Assembly (NCBI RefSeq): GCF_017302985.1
Contig: NZ_JAFIMU010000007.1
Location: forward strand, 2,418,001 to 2,482,000
DNA: 64,000 nucleotides
Direction: 5' to 3'
Source: Corallococcus macrosporus
GTDB lineage: Bacteria; Myxococcota; Myxococcia; Myxococcales; Myxococcaceae
Shown: one piece after another, positions 24,154 through 30,976 of the stretch
How positions within the stretch are numbered: position 1 is the first letter of the stretch
How the letters are laid out: every line of letters starts with the position of its first letter
Made by a program: the position numbers and the translations under genes
Notes under the pieces: model-generated
Told to the model about the DNA's origin: nothing
The model's input: only the letters and a program-made list of their open reading frames with translations
Database searches by the model: none

Positions 24154-24953
24154 GCTCGTCGCGCCGCGACTTCTTCAAGAAGATCATCGGAACGGGCGCC
24201 GTGGTGGCGGGGCTGCCGGCGTGCGCGCCGGACATCGACCCGGCGCCGGTGCTGGACGTGCAGATGCCGGGGGATGACGGCATCGTGTCGCTGGTGGTGC
24301 AGCGCTACCCGGACCTGTCCCGCACGGGCGGGGCGGTGACGCTGCGCTTTCCGGGCGGCTCCGGGCAGGAGAACCTGCTGGTGGTGCACCCGTCCGCGGA
24401 CACGTACGCGGTGCTGTCCGCCACGTGCACGCACGTGGGCTGCCCCATGGGCTTCGACGGGACAGAGGCCGTGTGCCCCTGCCACCTGTCGAAGTTCGAC
24501 ATCACCACGGGCGAGGTGACGAACCCGCCCGCCAAGGTGGCGCTCAAGACGTACGTGGCCACGTACAACGCGGGCACGCAGGTGCTGAGCATCAACATCA
24601 AGGCCGGTGACGACGCCTTCCCCGCGCTGGTGAACGGCACCGTGACGCTGCCGTTCGCCGAGTTCCCGGACCTCCAGAACACGGGCGGCATGGTGAGCGG
24701 CCGGCCCACCGGCTACGGAAAGACCATCTTCGTCTTCAAGCTGGAGGACGGGACCTATTCGGCCGTGGACTCCATCTGCCCGCATGCGCAGTGCGAGGTG
24801 GGCTTCGAGTCCAGCATCGATGGCCTGCTCTGCCCCTGCCATGCGTCCACGTTCACCAAGACGGGCACCGTCACGCAGGGCCCCGCCACCAGCGACCTGA
24901 AGAAGTTCACGGTCACGGCGGACACGTCCAACGTGGTCGTCACCATCGCCTGA
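24150..24953 (+). CDS. Tat-exported lipoprotein with two tandem Rieske [2Fe-2S] domains
   Basis: This is a 267-residue protein. The N-terminus has a twin-arginine motif (SRRDFFKK) followed by a lipobox ending LPAC (Cys about 25). That predicts a folded iron-sulphur lipoprotein exported by Tat and anchored on the periplasmic side. Two full Rieske domains follow. The first has CTHVGC (C93, H95, C98) and CPCH (C109, C111, H112). The second has CPHAQC (C210, H212, C215) and CPCH (C228, C230, H231). Each has the two Cys and two His that hold the cluster and the extra disulphide Cys pair. One Rieske domain is usual; two in one chain is rare. Overlap with yceI (GTGA) shows co-translation. Confidence 0.92.
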   Translation: MSSSRRDFFKKIIGTGAVVAGLPACAPDIDPAPVLDVQMPGDDGIVSLVVQRYPDLSRTGGAVTLRFPGGSGQENLLVVHPSADTYAVLSATCTHVGCPMGFDGTEAVCPCHLSKFDITTGEVTNPPAKVALKTYVATYNAGTQVLSINIKAGDDAFPALVNGTVTLPFAEFPDLQNTGGMVSGRPTGYGKTIFVFKLEDGTYSAVDSICPHAQCEVGFESSIDGLLCPCHASTFTKTGTVTQGPATSDLKKFTVTADTSNVVVTIA

Positions 24954-24963
24954 GTGTTTCAAA

Positions 24964-24991
24964 GACGGGAGGCCGTGCATGGCCTCCCGTC
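24964..24991. terminator. Bidirectional hairpin terminator
   Basis: GACGGGAGGCC (24964-24974) pairs perfectly with GGCCTCCCGTC (24981-24991) over a GTGCAT loop. It lies between the convergent Rieske and CBS genes and can serve both. Its loop contains GTGCA, part of the hexamer repeated before this operon, which may be chance. Confidence 0.7.
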
Positions 24992-25005
24992 CCCGCCGGC
25001 CTTGA

Positions 25006-26070
25006 TCAGCGCAGCCGGCTCCAGAACGACCGCCGCGAGGAGATGCGCTCCAGCGCCTCCTGCAGCTCCTCGTCCTGATCCGCGCGGCTGGCGATGTCCC
25101 CCAGCGCGATGATGCCCACCAGCCGGTCGTCGGGCTCCACCACGGGGACGCGGCGCACCTGCTTGCGGCCCATCAGCTCGATGACGCCGTGCAGGTCCTC
25201 CTCCGGCAGCACCGCCTCCACCTCCTCCGTCATCACGTCCGCCGCGCGCAGGCCGTCCACGGCACGCTGTCCGGTGAAGGCGCGCAGCGCGAGGTCGCGG
25301 TCCGTGACCAGGCCCAGCAGCCGCCCGTCCGCGTCCACGATGGGCACCACGCCGCAGTCCTCGTCGCGCATGAGCTGCGCCACCTCGCGCAGCGTGCTGT
25401 CGCGGCGGGCGGTGCGCACCGGGCGGGTCATGATGTCGCGCGCGCTGAGCGGCTCGCGGCGCCAGCGGCGGGAGGTGCCGGACGCGGTCGCTGCGTCGCG
25501 GGACTCCCGGAGCCGCGGATCCAACGGGAAGCGCTCCTCCCGCTGGGGGGTGAACCGCTCGAGCATGCGCGCGTCCTCGCGGGAAGCGGCGCGGCCCTGC
25601 GGCCGGTCGCGCAGCAGGGGCTCCGGGCCGCCGTAGCCGGTGCGGTCCCATTCCCGGTAGCTGGCGCGCTGCTCGGGCATCTCGTAGGCGGTGCCCTCGC
25701 CCTGGGTGCGCACGGGGCCGGCGCCGTTGGCGTAGCGCGGGTCGCGGTCATCGCGGCCGTAGGGCCCGGAGGTGCCGCCATCGCGCTCGCCCTCGCGGTC
25801 CGCGCGCCACGTGCCAGTGTCGTCCACGTCCGTGCGCACGCGGGCCAGGCGCCACGCGGCGGCGCGGTGGAAGCGCCCCTGGCGGTTGGAGGGCTCCTCG
25901 TCGCGCCCCGGGTTCCAACCGCTCACGTCCGACTCCGAGCGCTCGCGCGAGCCCGGCGGCGCCACGTCCGGCGAGCGGTGCGTGGCCATCGCGTCGGTGG
26001 GAGGCGTGGAGATGTCCGCGCGCCCCAGGTCATGCCTGCCGTTTCCGTTGCTGTAGTCCTTGGTGCCCAT
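25006..26070 (-). CDS. CBS-domain protein with long disordered N-terminus
   Basis: This is a 354-residue protein. Residues 1-200 are hydrophilic and rich in Arg, Asp, Gly and Glu with no fold. Residues about 207-335 hold a CBS pair: SARDIMTRPVRTARRDSTLR with CGVVPIVDADGRLLGLVTDR, then AADVMTEEVEAVLPEEDL with VRRVPVVEPDDRLVGIIALG. CBS pairs bind adenine nucleotides and sense energy state. No catalytic domain is attached, so the protein probably regulates a partner. The sequence of two near-identical DIMT/DVMTEEV starts is typical. The last 20 residues (EALERISSRRSFWSRL) are a basic helix that could contact membrane or partner. It is a single gene with its own promoter region at 26071-26194. 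Confidence 0.88.
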   Translation of the reverse strand: MGTKDYSNGNGRHDLGRADISTPPTDAMATHRSPDVAPPGSRERSESDVSGWNPGRDEEPSNRQGRFHRAAAWRLARVRTDVDDTGTWRADREGERDGGTSGPYGRDDRDPRYANGAGPVRTQGEGTAYEMPEQRASYREWDRTGYGGPEPLLRDRPQGRAASREDARMLERFTPQREERFPLDPRLRESRDAATASGTSRRWRREPLSARDIMTRPVRTARRDSTLREVAQLMRDEDCGVVPIVDADGRLLGLVTDRDLALRAFTGQRAVDGLRAADVMTEEVEAVLPEEDLHGVIELMGRKQVRRVPVVEPDDRLVGIIALGDIASRADQDEELQEALERISSRRSFWSRLR

Positions 26071-26194
26071 GTGCGTCGCAAGCCTCCTCGACTTGCGAAC
26101 ATGGGAAGCGGGCCGGAACGCGCAAAGCTCCAGCCGTGCAGGTGCGGCGCCGCTCGCCCGTCCGCTCTTGGAGCTCGCGGCCCGCGGCCGGACG

Positions 26195-27304
26195 TCAGGC
26201 GACGGTGAGCGCGTCGCCCAGGTGCACCAGTCCCCGGAAGTCCTCCAGGTCCGCGCCCGCGTCCGGCGCGGCGATGGCCATGGCGCCCCGGGGCAGCCCT
26301 TCCGCCAGCCGGGCCAGCAGCGAGCGGTGGGCCTTCGCGCGCGCGTCCTCCACGCCCGCCAGGCGCTCCAGCCCGATGACGGCGTCCGCGTCCGCGGCGT
26401 TGCTGGCGTGCGGCTTCAGGTTGGCGGCCGGGGCCAGGCCGTCCTCGCGCGCCCAGCTGCGGTTGAGCACGTAGCCCGCGAAGGGCAGCCCCTTCGCCTG
26501 GAGCGTCTCCTGGAAGAACGTGGCCTCGCGCAGCGCGGCGGCCTCCGGCGACGTGACCAGCAGGAACGCCGCGTCCTTCGACGACAGGTGCTCCCGCAGC
26601 CGGTCCGCGTGCAGGCGGATGCCGGCGAACAGCCCGCCGAAGGCGGCCACGAAGGAGCGCATCTCCTGCGCGAAGCCCGCGCCGAAGATGCCGTCCAGCA
26701 CGCGGCCCACCAGCGCCTGCGCGCCCTGCCACAGCCGGCCCGTGCGGCCGGAGTCCGGCCCGAAGAGGGAGATGACCCGGTCATCCAGGAAGCGCGACAG
26801 CCGGCCCGGGGCCTCCAGGAAGTCCAGCGCGTGGCGGCTGGGCGGCGTGTCCAGCAGGATGAGGTCGTAGTGGCCCTCCGCGAGGAAGCCGTCCAGCGCC
26901 TCCGCGGCGGCGTACTCCTGCACGCCCGCGACCAGCTCCGACAGGAAGCGGTACAGCCGGTGCTCCAGGATGGCGCGCGCGGCGCTCTCCGTGGCGGACA
27001 GCCGGCGCACCATGCGCTCGAAGACGACGCGGGGCTCCAGCATCCACACGTCCAGCCGGCCCGTGCCGCGCGGACCGTCCGCGTACAGGCGCTCCGGGGG
27101 GACGGTGGTGGGCTCCGCGCCGTTCTCCTTCAGCCCCATGGCCTCCGCCAGCCGCCGGGCCGGGTCGATGGTGAGCACCAGCACCTTGCGCCCGGAGCGG
27201 GCCGCGGCCACGCCCAGCGCCGCCGCCGTGGTCGTCTTGCCCACGCCGCCCGCGCCGCACAGGACGATGATCCGCTTGTCGCGCAGCAGTGCGTCCAGGT
27301 TCAT
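26195..27304 (-). CDS. ArsA-like ATPase, subunit lacking the signature lysine
   Basis: This 369-residue deviant-Walker ATPase belongs to the ArsA/GET3 family. The P-loop reads CGAGGVGKTTTAAALG: the active-site GKTT is present but the first (signature) Lys of the KGGVGKT form is Ala. Later motifs are present: LVLTIDPARRLAEAMG (switch I-like) and YDLILLDTPPSRHALDFLEA (switch II with the DTPP Asp). Family members insert tail-anchored proteins, export arsenite or act in other membrane tasks. Here no ars or membrane partner is adjacent. The gene overlaps its neighbour (27301-27304, ATGA), a second ArsA-like ATPase with the intact lysine, so a heterodimer is likely. Confidence 0.88.
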   Translation of the reverse strand: MNLDALLRDKRIIVLCGAGGVGKTTTAAALGVAAARSGRKVLVLTIDPARRLAEAMGLKENGAEPTTVPPERLYADGPRGTGRLDVWMLEPRVVFERMVRRLSATESAARAILEHRLYRFLSELVAGVQEYAAAEALDGFLAEGHYDLILLDTPPSRHALDFLEAPGRLSRFLDDRVISLFGPDSGRTGRLWQGAQALVGRVLDGIFGAGFAQEMRSFVAAFGGLFAGIRLHADRLREHLSSKDAAFLLVTSPEAAALREATFFQETLQAKGLPFAGYVLNRSWAREDGLAPAANLKPHASNAADADAVIGLERLAGVEDARAKAHRSLLARLAEGLPRGAMAIAAPDAGADLEDFRGLVHLGDALTVA

Positions 27305-28257
27305 GGCGTCGCTTCCCGGCCGCCGTGAGACGCGGCCCCTTCGAGTGTGGAACCCAGCAGCTCCGCCAGCCGCTCCACCAGCGCCATGCCCGTCAGCGCC
27401 AGCTCCGGCATGCCCCAGTGCGGCACGCCCAGGCCCGCGGCCAGCCGCTGCCGCGCCTCCCTCGCGCGCTCCAGCCGCTCCAGCGCGCGCTGCCCCCGGT
27501 GCGGCCCGTGCGTCTCCAACAGCCGCTCCAGCGCCGCGCGCGACTCCGGCGTGAAGGGGTCCTCCGGCATGCGGTTGAGCACCGCCGCGGACAGCGGCAG
27601 CCCCACGCCCTTCAGCTCGTCCACCAGCGCCAGCGTCTCGCTGACGGGCAGCGGCTCCGGCAGGGTGGTGACCACCACGCCCGTGCGCGCGGGGTCCTGC
27701 AGGAGGTCCAGCCCCTCGCGCACCGCCCGCCCCACGGGCCCGCCCGGCATCAGCGACAGGATGCTCCGGGGCAGCGTGGCCAGCGCCAGCGCGTGGCCGG
27801 TGGCGGGCAGGTCCACCACCGTGAGGGGGTGCACCATGCGGCCGTCGGTGTGCTTGCGGCGCACGAGCGACAGCAGCTGGAACATCAGCCCCATCTCCTT
27901 CAGCGCCGGCCCCGCCTCCAGGAAGCGCCGCAGGGCCCTGGAGCGCAGCGCGGCTTCCGCCAGCCACTTCGCGGGCAGGGTCTCCTCCAGGAACAGCCGG
28001 TGGCCCTCCTGGGCCGACAGGCGCACGAAGGACAGGTTCGCCCCGGCGGTCACCACGCGGGGCCCGGCCTCCTTCACGCCCAGCAGGCCCGCGAGCGTGG
28101 ACGGGCCGCCCTCGTCCGGGGACAGCTCCGCCAGGAGCACCGGCCGGCCCGTGCGCGCCGCCGCCACCGCCAGCGCGGCGGAGAGCGTCGTCTTGCCCAC
28201 GCCGCCCTTGCCCGACACGAGCACGGCGCGTCTGCTCCACAAGGACTCCAGCACCAC
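27301..28257 (-). CDS. ArsA-like ATPase with intact deviant Walker A
   Basis: This is an ATPase of about 318 residues from the ArsA/GET3 family. It carries LVSGKGGVGKTTLSAALAVA (signature Lys present), PVLLAELSPDEGGPSTLAGL and DLPATGHALALATLPRSILS in the switch regions. The DLPATGH motif in place of DTAPTGH marks the paired ArsA-like subunits of actinobacteria and myxobacteria. It is the promoter-proximal gene of the pair and overlaps the next by four bases. The start is uncertain: GTG 28257, with GGGGGA upstream, is chosen; TTG 28320 and GTG 28293 are alternatives that would add a short leader without domain content. Confidence 0.85.
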   Translation of the reverse strand: MVLESLWSRRAVLVSGKGGVGKTTLSAALAVAAARTGRPVLLAELSPDEGGPSTLAGLLGVKEAGPRVVTAGANLSFVRLSAQEGHRLFLEETLPAKWLAEAALRSRALRRFLEAGPALKEMGLMFQLLSLVRRKHTDGRMVHPLTVVDLPATGHALALATLPRSILSLMPGGPVGRAVREGLDLLQDPARTGVVVTTLPEPLPVSETLALVDELKGVGLPLSAAVLNRMPEDPFTPESRAALERLLETHGPHRGQRALERLERAREARQRLAAGLGVPHWGMPELALTGMALVERLAELLGSTLEGAASHGGREATP

Positions 28258-28643
28258 GCTCCCATCCCCCGCGCCAGCGGCGCGACCCTTCACAGTGAGC
28301 AAGGAAGCGCGTCCCGACAACCGGCCGGAGATGCGCCCAGGAGCGGCCGTCCGCCTGGCCGCCCTCGGCGGAGCATAGCGGCTTTCCGTTCACTCCCCGT
28401 CGGCCCCCCGCGCCGCGCTGACCCGCGCGTGACACAAGGCCCCGCCCCGGGGGCCCCGCGGCTCATGCGGGGCGTCATGACGCGACGTGCGAGGAATGAC
28501 CCGGCCCCGGAGGACACCCAGGTCGCCGTCCGGAGGGGAACCCGGAGGGTTGTTCGCCGGGACACCCTCTGGAAAGAGGGGTCACGGACTGGTGACGCCC
28601 CCCGGGTTTTGGGTACCCTCAGGCCCTCTGCGTGGGAGAGGGC
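28258..28643. other. Divergent control region between ArsA pair and SpoIIAA-like gene
   Basis: This stretch has no convincing gene and must hold the promoters for both directions, though no clear -35/-10 pair stands out. Visible structure is a CCCTCT/AGAGGG hairpin at about 28565-28580 followed at once by GTCAC (28581-28585) and GTGAC (28592-28596), an inverted pair with a 6-base gap. Both lie 50-80 bases before ATG 28644. Confidence 0.4.
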
Positions 28644-29063
28644 ATGGCGGTGCTGCGGGAGTGGGTCTTCGGGACACAGCGTGTCTCGCTGGAGTCCTCC
28701 GACATCCTCTGGACGAAGGTCCGAGGCTCGTTTTCAGAGACGGACGTGCGGGAGCTGGTGGACGTGTTCCACGAGCTGGGGGCGGGCCCGGACAAGCCCC
28801 TGTACCTCGTCGTGGACCTGAGCAGCTCCGAGGGGCTGTCGGTCGCGCCGCGCAAGTACCTGGCCGAGCACGTGCGCCCCACGTGGTTCCGCGCCGTCGT
28901 CTTCTTCGGCGCCAAGCGCACGCACCGGGAGGTGCTGCGCGCGTTGGTGGTGGCGCTCAACTTCACCGGCGACGCGAAGCTGGAGGCGGAGTTCGTGGAC
29001 TCGGAGGCCCAGGCCCGCGCGTGGCTGGAGGCCCACCGGCGCCGTCAGGAAGGCGCCCCGTAG
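28644..29063 (+). CDS. SpoIIAA/STAS-like protein, paralogue of 29936-30358
   Basis: This is a 139-residue cytoplasmic protein of the SpoIIAA-like type (anti-sigma antagonist-like alpha/beta fold, no clear phosphorylatable Ser box). It shares a pattern with the protein at 29936: REW near the start, LYLVVDLSSSEGLS, the strong block RKYLAEHVRPTWFRAVVFFG, and the ending FVDSEAQARAWLEAHRR. The paralogue has REWTCG, RKYLANNVRAEWMRSVVYVG and FVDTMAQAEAWVDAHR. Such families are multicopy in myxobacteria; the partner proteins are unknown. ATG 28644 has GGAG 5 bases upstream. Confidence 0.78.
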   Translation: MAVLREWVFGTQRVSLESSDILWTKVRGSFSETDVRELVDVFHELGAGPDKPLYLVVDLSSSEGLSVAPRKYLAEHVRPTWFRAVVFFGAKRTHREVLRALVVALNFTGDAKLEAEFVDSEAQARAWLEAHRRRQEGAP

Positions 29064-29085
29064 GGCCGAAGCGTCAGCCGGAGCT

Positions 29086-29769
29086 TCAGTGGACGGCCCA
29101 GCGCTCGGCGATCTCCTCGCACGCGAGCACCACGTCCCCCAGCCGGCGGATGTGCGCGCGCGGCGCGACGAACACCGAACCCGCGAACACGTCCACCACC
29201 GTCATCAGCCGGTGGTCCGCCGGGCCCAGCCGGCACAGGTGCTGTTCCGCGAAGCGCTGCAGGAGCGTGCCGATGTACTGCCCGCTCCGCTCGTCCAGCG
29301 GGTGCGTCTTGGAGAAGTAGAGCTTCATCAGCCCGACGCGCGGGTTGCCCTGCTTGTCCAGCCGCTGCACCACCACCTCCGGGCGCACGCTGATGGTCAC
29401 GCCCGCCATCTCCAGCACCGGCGGCTCCGCGCCCACCGCGCTGATGATGGCGTCGTCCAAATCCAGCCAGGGCACCAGGTCCGCGAAGCGCTCCAGCGCC
29501 TCGGAGCACAGCTGCATGCGCTGCGCCTCGAACTCCGTCTGCGGCACCGCGCAGGCGAAGCGGCGCTGGGCCTCCCGCAGCACGTTCAAATCCAGACCCC
29601 GGCACAGGAAGTCCGTGATGGCCTGGGACGCCTCCGGATAGCGCAGGTACTGGGGCTCCGGCGGGTGCTTCTGGTCGTGGATGATGCGCTTGCGGCGGGC
29701 AGGCGTGGCGACCAGGTACTCACCCAGCTTGTTCACCGAAACACGAGGCAGTTCACGGGTTTCCGTCAT
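29086..29769 (-). CDS. Hypothetical protein, possibly PD-(D/E)XK nuclease-like
   Basis: This 227-residue soluble protein begins TETRELPRVSVNKLGEYLVA, then ARRKRIIHDQKHPPEPQYLR, a helical region, and a central strand pair VTISVRPEVVVQRLD and VGLMKLYFSK. The latter is followed by DERSGQYIGTLLQRFAEQHL. The Glu in VRPEVVV, the Lys in GLMKLY and the later Gln-xxx-aromatic resemble the order in Cas4/RecB-type nucleases, but this is a visual match only. The gene lies between two SpoIIAA-like paralogues on the opposite strand. GAGGGGGA precedes ATG 29769. An imperfect promoter-like area at 29787-29840 includes GGCTGTC...GACAGCC arms and GTACACAGTAC. Confidence 0.7.
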   Translation of the reverse strand: MTETRELPRVSVNKLGEYLVATPARRKRIIHDQKHPPEPQYLRYPEASQAITDFLCRGLDLNVLREAQRRFACAVPQTEFEAQRMQLCSEALERFADLVPWLDLDDAIISAVGAEPPVLEMAGVTISVRPEVVVQRLDKQGNPRVGLMKLYFSKTHPLDERSGQYIGTLLQRFAEQHLCRLGPADHRLMTVVDVFAGSVFVAPRAHIRRLGDVVLACEEIAERWAVH

Positions 29770-29935
29770 GAGTTCCCCCTCTGGAAGGCTGTCGGAATAG
29801 GTACACAGTACAGAGGGGGTCTGACATCCAATGGACAGCCAGGACTCGCCCGAAAGGGCAGGTTTGCGTCGGGACGCTTCCCCGGGGTGGAGGGGTTGGG
29901 CGTAGGGTTCCGCCTGTAGCCGGGGGGAGGACCGC

Positions 29936-30358
29936 ATGGAGCATCAGATTCGCGAGTGGACGTGTGGCGCGCACCGGATCCGCATGACGGCGCCAGACGT
30001 GTTGCACACGAAGTACACGGGCGTCGTGGGGCTGCAGGACGCGAAGTGGGCGCTGCGGGTCTACGAGGAGATGGCCGCGAACGGGCCGTTCTACCTGGTG
30101 GCGGAGGTGCCCGGGTCGGAGCTGCCGGCCGAGTCGCGCAAGTACCTGGCCAACAACGTGCGCGCGGAGTGGATGCGCTCGGTGGTGTACGTGGGCTCGG
30201 ACCTGTCGCAGCGGGTGGTGGGCAAGGCCATGTCCGTGGCCATGCTGCTCACCGGCCACGCGGCCAGCTTCGACACGGTGTTCGTGGACACGATGGCGCA
30301 GGCCGAGGCCTGGGTGGACGCGCACCGCGTGGATCACGCCCCGCGCCGCGTGGGCTGA
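29936..30358 (+). CDS. SpoIIAA/STAS-like protein, paralogue of 28644-29063
   Basis: This 140-residue protein has the same fold as the 28644 product: IREWTCGAHRIRMTAPDVLH, then FYLVAEVPGSELPAESRKYL, VRAEWMRSVVYVGSDLSQRV, and the ending FVDTMAQAEAWVDAHR. The paralogues agree best in the RKYLA-xx-VR-xx-W block and the C-terminal helix; the middle differs, as expected if each binds a different partner. ATG 29936 follows a GGGGGAGG site. It ends before a strong hairpin terminator at 30388. Confidence 0.78.
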   Translation: MEHQIREWTCGAHRIRMTAPDVLHTKYTGVVGLQDAKWALRVYEEMAANGPFYLVAEVPGSELPAESRKYLANNVRAEWMRSVVYVGSDLSQRVVGKAMSVAMLLTGHAASFDTVFVDTMAQAEAWVDAHRVDHAPRRVG

Positions 30359-30387
30359 AGCGCTCCACGGCCTCTGGACGCGAAGAA

Positions 30388-30423
30388 GGGCCAGGACGGG
30401 GCGGGAAGCCCGGGTCCTGGCCC
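30388..30423. terminator. Hairpin terminator between 29936 and 30452 genes
   Basis: GGGCCAGGAC (30388-30397) pairs with GTCCTGGCCC (30414-30423), with an inner GGGC/GCCC pairing. It lies between convergent genes and a GTCGTGTTT tail follows on the plus strand. Confidence 0.65.
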
Positions 30424-30451
30424 GTCGTGTTTCCAGGGGCTGCGTGGGCGC

Positions 30452-30853
30452 TCAGCGCTCGCGGTCCGGCAGGCGGTCCGGGTGGCCGTAGAGGTACACG
30501 TCGGACACCGGGTTGGTGCCCGCGTCGCTGCGCGGGCCGTCGCCGTCGGGCATGTCGTCCAGCGAGGCGCCCGGCGCGCGCTCCCGGGGGTCGTACGGGT
30601 GCAGGCCGCTGGCGTCGCGCAGGCGCAGGTCGCGGTCGTCCACGTCGTCGTCGGTGCGGGGGCGGATGCCCTTCTCGTCGGCCTCGGTCAGCTCACGGCG
30701 GGGCTTGCGCTTGTCGTCCTCCCGCTCGTCGGCCTCGGGGCGCTGCGGCTGCTCATGGAGGGTGTCTCCGCCTTGGCGCGGAGCCGTCGGACGTCCGTAG
30801 AAGTCCTCGGTGGGCTGCGGGGGTGCGGGACGCTTGGTGGTGTTGTCGGCCAT
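30452..30853 (-). CDS. Highly charged disordered protein (133 aa)
   Basis: This is a hydrophilic protein dominated by Asp, Arg, Glu, Pro and Gly (for example EADEREDDKRKPRRELTEAD, RTDDDVDDRDLRLRDASGLH). It contains no Cys, no membrane segment and no recognised domain. It resembles desiccation- or stress-related disordered proteins in composition only. The conserved-looking end reads NPVSDVYLYGHPDRLPDRER. GGAGGG precedes ATG 30853; an in-frame extension of 11 residues upstream is possible but has no ribosome site. Confidence 0.65.
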   Translation of the reverse strand: MADNTTKRPAPPQPTEDFYGRPTAPRQGGDTLHEQPQRPEADEREDDKRKPRRELTEADEKGIRPRTDDDVDDRDLRLRDASGLHPYDPRERAPGASLDDMPDGDGPRSDAGTNPVSDVYLYGHPDRLPDRER

Positions 30854-30976
30854 GAAGGGTTCCCTCCGTCGAAGGAGGTTCTTCATCCACCCCCGCGTCC
30901 GGCAACCTGCTCCCGGAGCACGCGCACGGGCCTGGAGGGCAGGCAGCCAGGCATCAGGGCCCTCCCGTGCGCGGCG

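Noticed and set aside
26195-28435. 746-residue minus-strand frame covering both ArsA genes
   Set aside because: The frame joins the real first ArsA-like protein to out-of-frame sequence of the second; the second gene has its own frame with full motifs, so this is not a fusion.
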